6,039 nucleotides of DNA from the NCBI GenBank assembly GCA_030834045.1, contig JAURFZ010000086.1:1-6039 (forward strand), written 5' to 3'. The DNA comes from Burkholderiales bacterium (GTDB lineage: Bacteria; Pseudomonadota; Gammaproteobacteria; Burkholderiales; Burkholderiaceae_A). The translations under genes and the position numbers were made by a program. Positions 5,705-6,039 of this stretch are shown in pieces. Numbering within the stretch: position 1 is the stretch's first letter; each line of letters begins with the position of its first letter. Under the pieces are notes generated by a model, which did not search any database, was not told where the DNA came from, and saw nothing but the letters and a program-made list of their open reading frames with translations.

Positions 5705-6039
5705 TGCAGATGGCTCTTCTAACCGTTGTTGTCATTTCATCGCTGCTTGCGGCTGTAGTCGTCTGGCTTGTGGCTCCTGTGGCACAAAAGGGGCTCGTGC
5801 GCGCCGAGGCAGATCTACTTCGGCAGCTTGAAGAAGAGGGGTTGTTTCTTCAGCCCTTTCTTGTGCGCTGGTCCCTTCGGTGTCTTGCCTTGTTGGGCCT
5901 GGTCCTTCTGCTTGTTTCGGCCTGGGGCTTTGTAACTTTTTTGGCGGTACTGGGCCTACTGCTTGTGGCAGGCCGTTTTGGGTTTGCGTTTTACAGACAG
6001 CGTCAGACACAGGCCTTGGAACAAGCAATACCCGACCTC
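5704..6039 (+). CDS. tadB: Flp pilus inner-membrane platform protein TadB, N-terminal part (112 aa, cut by window edge)
   Basis: TadB and its partner TadC form the GspF-like inner-membrane platform that the TadA motor acts on. The frame stays open to the last base. Visible parts are a first membrane helix (about residues 4-26), a cytoplasmic segment with LVRAEADLLRQLEEEGLF, and two closely spaced hydrophobic helices (about 56-73 and 75-97). The last residues, QRQTQALEQAIPDL, match the start of the GspF/T2SSF cytoplasmic domain, where family members usually read QLPDALDLL. The ATG shares one base with the tadA stop (TAATG), and only a weak G-rich Shine-Dalgarno precedes it, so translation probably depends on coupling to tadA. 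The remaining two thirds of the protein and, presumably, tadC lie beyond the edge. Confidence 0.9.
   Translation, partial: MQMALLTVVVISSLLAAVVVWLVAPVAQKGLVRAEADLLRQLEEEGLFLQPFLVRWSLRCLALLGLVLLLVSAWGFVTFLAVLGLLLVAGRFGFAFYRQRQTQALEQAIPDL

Noticed and set aside
5732..6028. 98-codon minus-strand frame opposite tadB.
   Set aside because: Low-complexity Pro/Gln/Arg-rich translation typical of the complement of Leu-rich membrane codons; tadB fits on the + strand.

Overview
The window is an internal piece of a tad/flp (tight adherence, Flp type IVc pilus) operon from a Gram-negative bacterium. The outer-membrane secretin CpaC/RcpA shows the cell must have an outer membrane. Base composition looks like the upper 50s % G+C (by eye, not counted). 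A proteobacterium is the most likely host, but I cannot place it further from sequence alone.

Everything is on the + strand, and the genes are packed with almost no spacer. Positions 1-235 hold the 3' end of an unrecognised gene. From 236 to 982 there is a TadE-like pseudopilin with a textbook prepilin-peptidase site (G^QALIE). From 982 to 1563 there is an unrecognised Trp/His-rich protein. From 1560 to 1730 there is a 56-residue Flp-like/pseudopilin peptide that is easy to miss, with Asp where the conserved Glu(+5) is expected. Then follow cpaB/rcpC (1745-2635), the secretin cpaC/rcpA (2632-4068), the motor ATPase tadA/cpaF with an N-terminal FHA-like domain (4061-5704), and the start of tadB (5704 to the window edge). 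Junctions are 0 to 14 nt gaps or short stop/start overlaps, and most starts have a clear Shine-Dalgarno. This fits one transcript with translational coupling. I see no promoter, terminator, RNA gene, mobile element or CRISPR inside it.

How the parts fit together: CpaC forms the outer-membrane channel and CpaB is the periplasmic partner anchored to the inner membrane. TadA hydrolyses ATP at the cytoplasmic face, acting on the inner-membrane platform protein TadB (with TadC, presumably downstream). The pilin-like proteins upstream are candidate substrates, after cleavage by a prepilin peptidase not in this window.

Points of interest: the Asp-for-Glu pilin-like small ORF; the FHA-like domain on the ATPase, which seems to lack the usual phosphothreonine-contacting residues; the absence of tadZ/cpaE and rcpB between the secretin and the ATPase; the unrecognised 193-residue protein; and a His/Gly-rich insert in CpaB. 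No wholly new system is evident. This is a divergent version of a known machine, with several lineage-specific parts.
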